A stretch of DNA of 64,000 nt from positions 1 to 64,000 of the forward strand of contig JAUIMM010002557.1 in the NCBI GenBank assembly GCA_031769625.1, read 5' to 3'. Origin of the DNA: Taudactylus pleione. Lineage: Eukaryota > Chordata > Amphibia > Anura > Myobatrachidae. A program made the translations under genes and the position numbers. Below the pieces are notes generated by a model, which made no database searches, was not told where the DNA came from, and was given only the letters and a program-made list of their open reading frames with translations. Shown piece after piece: positions 59,616 through 64,000 of the stretch; position 1 is the stretch's first letter, and each line of letters starts with the position of its first letter.

Positions 59616-62600
59616 CTGTCACCGCAGCAAATCTTTTTTAAGTTGTATCAAAAGTTTAAAGCAGAATTTGGGGAATTTTGAAAAAAAAAATTTTGGGCCG
59701 ATTTTTAAGGTCCGGGGCTTACGTAAATTTTCATACGGGTAAATATATTTCTGGTGAGTTGAGTCAAAATTAAGCACCAAAATCAACTTCTGTCACCGCA
59801 GCAAATCTTTTTTAAGTTGTATCAAAAGTTTTAAGCAGAATTTGGGGATTTTTGGCAAAAAAATTTTGGGCCGATTTTTAAGGTCCAGGGCTTACGTAAA
59901 TTTTCATACGGGTAAATATTTTTCTGATGAGTTGTGTCAAAATTAAGCACCAAAATCAACTTCTGTCACCGCAGCAAATCTTTTTTAAGTTGTATCAATA
60001 GTTTTAAGCAGAATTTGGGGATTTTTGAAAAAAAAATTTTGGGCCGATTTTTAAGGTCCGGGGCTTACGTAAATTTTCATACGGGTAAATATATTTCTGG
60101 TGAGTTGTGTCAAAATTAAGCACCAAAATCAACTTCTGTCACCGCAGCAAATCTTTTTTAAGTTGTATCAAAAGTTTTAAGCAGAATTTGGGGAATTTTG
60201 AAAAAAAAAATTTGGGGCCGATTTTTAAGGTCCGGGGCTTACGTAAATTTTCATACGGGTAAATATATTTCTGGTGAGTTGAGTCAAAATTAAGCACCAA
60301 AATCAACTTCTGTCACCGCAGCAAATCTTTTTTAAGTTGTATCAAAAGTTTTAAGCAGAATTTGGGGAATTTTGAAAAAAAAAATTTTGGGCCTATTTTT
60401 AAGGTCCGGGGCTTACGTAAATTTTCATACGGGTAAATATATTTCTGGTGAGTTGAGTCAAAATTAAGCACCAAAATCAACTTCTGTCACCACAGCAAAT
60501 CTTTTTTAAGTTGTATCAAAAGTTTTAAGCAGAATTTGGGGAATTTTGAAAAAAAAAATTTTGGGCCGATTTTTAAGGTCCGGGGCTTACGTAAATTTTC
60601 ATATGGGTAAATATATTTCTGGTGAGTTGAGTCAAAATTAAGCACCAAAATCAACTTCTGTCACCGCAGCAAATCTTTTTTAAGTTGTATCAAAAGTTTT
60701 AAGCTGAATTTGGGGATTTTTGGCAAAAAAATTTTGGGCCGATTTTTAAGGTCCGGGGCTTACGTAAATTTTCATATGGGTAAATATTTTTCTGATGAGT
60801 TGTGTCAAAATTAAGCACCAAAATCAACTTCTGTCACCGCAGCAAATCTTTTTTAAGTTGTATCAAAAGTTTTAAGCAGAATTTGGGGAATTTTGAAAAA
60901 AAAAATTTTGGGCCGATTTTTAAGGTCCGGGGCTTACGTAAATTTTCATACGGGTAAATATATTTCTGGTGAGTTGTGTCAAAATTAAGCACCAAAATCA
61001 ACTTCTGTCACCGCAGCAAATCTTTTTTAAGTTGTATCAAAAGTTTTAAGCAGAATTTGGGGAATTTTGAAAAAAAATATTTTTGGGCCGATTTTTAAGG
61101 TCCGGGGCTTACGTAAATTTTCATACGGGTAAATATATTTCTGGTGAGTTGAGCCAAAATTAAGCACCAAAATCAATTTCTGTCACCGCAGCAAATCTTT
61201 TTTAAGTTGTATCAAAAGTTTTAAGCACAATTTGGGGATTTTTGAAAAAAAAAATTTTGGGCCGATTTTTAAGGTCCGGGGCTTACGTAAATTTTCATAC
61301 GGGTAAATATATTTCTGGTGAGTTGTGTCAAAATTAAGCACCAAAATCAACTTCTGTCACCGCAGCAAATCTTTTTTAAGTTGTATCAAAAGTTTTAAGC
61401 ACAATTTGGGGATTTTTGAAAAAAAAATTTTGGCTGATTTTTAAGGTCCGGGGCTTACGTAAATTTTCATACGGGTAAATATATTTCTGGTGAGTTGTGT
61501 CAAAATTAAGCACCAAAATCAACTTCTGTCACCGCAGCAAATCTTTTTTAAGTTGTATCAAAAGTTTTAAGCAGAATTTGGGGATTTTTGAAAAAAAAAT
61601 TTTGGGCCGATTTTTAAGGTCCGGGGCTTACGTAAATTTTCATACGGGTAAATATATTTCTGGTGAGTTGTGTCAAAATTAAGCACCAAAATCAACTTCT
61701 GTCACCTCAGCAAATCTTTTTTAAGTTGTATCAAAAGTTTTAAGCAGAATTTGGGGAATTTTGAAAAAAAAAATTTTGGGCCGATTTTTAAGGTCCGGGG
61801 CTTACGTAAATTTTCATACGGGTAAATATATTTCTGGTGAGTTGAGTCAAAATTAAGCACCAAAATCAACTTCTGTCACCGCAGCAAATCTTTTTTAAGT
61901 TGTATCAAAAGTTTTAAGCAGAATTTGGGGAATTTTGAAAAAAAAAATTTTGGGCCGATTTTTAAGGTCCGGGGCTTACGTAAATTTTCATACGGGTAAA
62001 TATATTTCTGGTGAGTTGTGTCAAAATTAAGCACCAAAATCAACTTCTGTCACCGCAGCAAATCTTTTTTAAGTTGTATCAAAAGTTTTAAGCAGAATTT
62101 GGGGAATTTTGAAAAAAAAAATTTGGCGCCGATTTTTAAGGTCCGGGGCTTACGTAAATTTTCATACGGGTAAATATATTTCTGGTGAGTTGAGTCAAAA
62201 TTAAGCACCAAAATCAACTTCTGTCACCGCAGCAAATCTTTTTTAAGTTGTATCAAAAGTTTTAAGCACAATTTGGGGATTTTTGAAAAAAAAAATTTTT
62301 GGCCGATTTTTAAGCTCCGGGGCTTACGTAAATTTTCATACGGGTAAATATATTTCTGGTGAGTTGTGTCAAAATTAAGCACCAAAATCAACTTCTGTCA
62401 CCGCAGCATATCTTTTTTAAGTTGTATCAAAAGTTTTAAGCAGAATTTGGGGATTTTTGAAAAAAAAATTTTGGGCCGATTTTTAAGGTCCGGGGCTTAC
62501 GTAAATTTTCATACGGGTAAATATAATTCTGGTGAGTTGTGTCAAAATTAAGCACCAAAATCAACTTCTGTCACCGCAGCAAATCTTTTTTAAGTTGTAT

Positions 62601-63955
62601 CAAAAGTTTTAAGCAGAATTTGGGGATTTTTGAAAAAAAAAATTTGGGGCCTTTTTTTAAGGTCCGGGGCTTACGTAAATTTTCATACGGGTAAATATAT
62701 TTCTGGTGAGTTGTATCAAAATTAAGCACCAAAATCAACTTCTGTCACCGCAGCAAATCTTTTTTAAGTTGTATCAAAAGTTTTAAGCAGAATTTGGGGA
62801 ATTTTGAAAAAAAAAATTTTGGCCGATTTTTAAGGTCCGGGGCTTACGTAAATTTTCATACGGGTAAATATTTTTCTGATGAGTTGTGTCAAAATTAAGC
62901 ACCAAAATCAACTTCTGTCACCTCAGCAAATCTTTTTTAAGTTGTATCAAAAGTTTTAAGCAGAATTTGGGGAATTTTGAAAAAAAATATTTTGGGCCGA
63001 TATTTAAGGTCCGGGGCTTACGTAAATTTTCATACGGGTAAATATATTTCTGGTGAGTTGAGTCAAAATTAAGCACCAAAATCAACTTCTGTCAACGCAG
63101 CAAATCTTTTTTAAGTTGTATCAAAAGTTTAAAGCAGAATTTGGGGAATTTTGAAAAAAAAAAATTTGGGCCGATTTTTAAGGTCCGGGGCTTACGTAAA
63201 TTTTCATACGGGTAAATATATTTCTGGTGAGTTGAGTCAAAATTAAGCACCAAAATCAACTTCTGTCACCAAAGCAAATCTTTTTTAAGTTGTATCAAAA
63301 GTTTTAAGCAGAATTTGGGGATTTTTGGCAAAAAAATTTTGGGCCAATTTTTAAGGTCCAGGGCTTACGTAAATTTTCATACGGGTAAATATTTTTCTGA
63401 TGAGTTGTGTCAAAATTAAGCACCAAAATCAACTTCTGTCACCGCAGCAAATCTTTTTTAAGTTGTATCAAAAGTTTTAAGCAGAATTTGGGGATTTTTG
63501 AAAAAAAAATTTTGGGCCGATTTTTAAGGTCCGGGGCTTACGTAAATTTTCATACGGGTAAATATATTTCTGGTGAGTTGTGTCAAAATTAAGCACCAAA
63601 ATCAACTTCTGTCACCGCAGCAAATCTTTTTTAAGTTGTATCAAAAGTTTTAAGCAGAATTTGGGGAATTTTGAAAAAAAAAATTTGGGGCCGATTTTTA
63701 AGGTCCGGGGCTTACGTAAATTTTCATACGGGTAAATATATTTCTGGTGAGTTGAGTCAAAATTAAGCACCAAAATCAACTTCTGTCACCAAAGCAAATC
63801 TTTTTTAAGTTGTATCAAAAGTTTTAAGCAGAATTTGGGGATTTTTGGCAAAAAAATTTTGGGCCAATTTTTAAGGTCCAGGGCTTACGTAAATTTTCAT
63901 ACGGGTAAATATTTTTCTGATGAGTTGTGTCAAAATTAAGCACCAAAATCAACTT
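59616..63955 (+). repeat. Reference-type HOR stretch, about 25 monomers
   Basis: AAAGTTTAAAGC, GGCA/GTCCAGGG, a GCAGAA/GTGTC monomer with private TATCAATAG, TTTGGGGCC, CCTATTT, CCACAG, GCTGAA, plain, ATATTTTT/GAGCC, GCACAA types, CTCAG, plain, GGCGCC, GCACAA/AAGCTCC, GCATAT, CCTTTTTTT, TTTTGGCCG, CTCAG, AAAGTTTAAAGC, then the end triplets. This is nearly the 19-monomer order of 15999-19297. Confidence 0.75.
63263..63782 (+). repeat. 3-monomer unit (520 bp), repeated at the right edge
   Basis: Order: CCAAAG fused with GGCA/GCCAATTTTT/GTCCAGGG; GCAGAA/GTGTC; TTTGGGGCC/GAGTC. The first monomer recurs at 63783, 520 bp later, with the same unusual CCAAAG plus GGCA combination. The repeat runs out of the window, so the copy number is unknown. 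Confidence 0.75.
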
Positions 63956-64000
63956 CTGTCACCGCAGCAAATCTTTTTTAAGTTGTATCAAAAGTTTTAA
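63956..64000 (+). repeat. Partial monomer at the window edge
   Basis: The first 45 bases of a CCGCAG monomer, cut by the window end. The array evidently continues. Confidence 0.95.

Larger units (their letters stand above)
1..64000 (+). repeat. Tandem satellite DNA array, ~174-bp monomer, about 368 copies
   Basis: The same ~174-bp unit repeats head-to-tail from the first to the last base. The anchor CTGTCAC recurs at 1, 177, 351, 525, 698, 872, 1047, 1220, 1393, 1564 and so on to 63956, giving measured unit lengths of 171-176 bp. All units read in the same direction; I saw no inverted unit, no inserted element and no unique spacer. A hand count of one consensus-like unit gives 58 G/C of 174 (33%). 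Unit order, anchor to anchor: CTGTCACCGCAGCAAAT, a T-run, two TTTTAAG blocks, a GAATTTGGGG block, an A-run of about 7-11, GGGCCGATTTTTAAGG, TCCGGGGC, TTACGTAA, CATACGGG or CATATGGG, TTTCTGGTGAG, and a CAAAATTAAGCACC tail. Nucleosome-length AT-rich monomers in long HOR arrays are typical of eukaryotic centromeric or pericentromeric satellites; the location is inference. I do not recognise the family. Confidence 0.98.

Noticed and set aside
1..64000. CRISPR array
   Set aside because: The repeat is 174 bp with no unique spacers; the whole unit is repeated.
1..64000. CENP-B box
   Set aside because: The TTCG core of the mammalian box (TTCGNNNNANNCGGG) does not occur in the monomers I read. CGGG in CATACGGG lacks the required left half at the right spacing.
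1..64000. Assignment to a named satellite family or species
   Set aside because: I do not recognise the monomer. A search of satellite databases and of genome assemblies with the 174-bp consensus would be decisive.
1..64000. Known mobile element or tandemly amplified transposon end
   Set aside because: No terminal inverted repeats, target-site duplications, polymerase or transposase motifs were seen in the monomer.

Overview
The whole 64 kb window is one uninterrupted tandem satellite-DNA array. I see no protein-coding gene, RNA gene, transposon, CRISPR array or single-copy stretch anywhere in it. The repeat unit is a monomer of about 174 bp (lengths of 171-176 bp were measured), AT-rich (58 G/C in a representative 174-bp monomer, about 33% GC by hand count). 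It is arranged strictly head-to-tail on one strand, for roughly 368 copies; both window edges fall inside the array. A nucleosome-sized, AT-rich, multi-level satellite of this length points to a eukaryotic chromosome, most likely centromeric or other constitutive heterochromatin. I do not recognise the satellite family and cannot name the species. The substitution pattern at CpG sites suggests a genome with CpG methylation.

Monomers can be told apart by recurring diagnostic variants: CTCAG, CCACAG or CCAAAG instead of CCGCAG near the 5' end; GCATAT instead of GCAAAT; GCACAA or GCTGAA instead of GCAGAA; GGCA before the A-run; CCTATTT, GGCGCC or CCTTTTTTT in the middle; CATATGGG versus CATACGGG; and GAGTC, GTGTC, GAGCC or GTATC at the 3' end. 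Reading the order of these types shows a nested higher-order repeat (HOR) organisation.

Layout: 1-3126, two 9-monomer units. 3127-6602, two 10-monomer units. 6950-9389, a 5-monomer (871-bp) HOR embedded in the left end of a 24-monomer block. 7647-15998, two tandem copies of that 4176-bp block. 15999-23811, a 19-monomer (3299-bp) unit, then a shortened copy and a rearranged copy. 23812-37014, two copies of a 38-monomer (6602/6601-bp) unit built from two diverged halves of 20 and 18 monomers. 37362-44148, a 22-monomer (3828-bp) tandem duplication. 44843-56138, a 34-monomer (5909-bp) unit and a shortened copy. 56139-64000, further rearranged copies, ending in a 520-bp three-monomer duplication at the right edge.

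Several junctions fall inside a monomer and yield chimeric monomers of normal length, or remove whole monomers exactly. This is what in-register unequal crossing-over or gene conversion leaves behind. The short open frames of 61-63 codons that recur across the window are by-products of monomer length (173 or 176 bp is not a multiple of three, so the frame shifts past the monomer's stop) and are not genes. Other points of interest are a perfect 8-bp palindrome TTACGTAA in nearly every monomer, an internal duplication inside the monomer, and decay at all five CpG sites.
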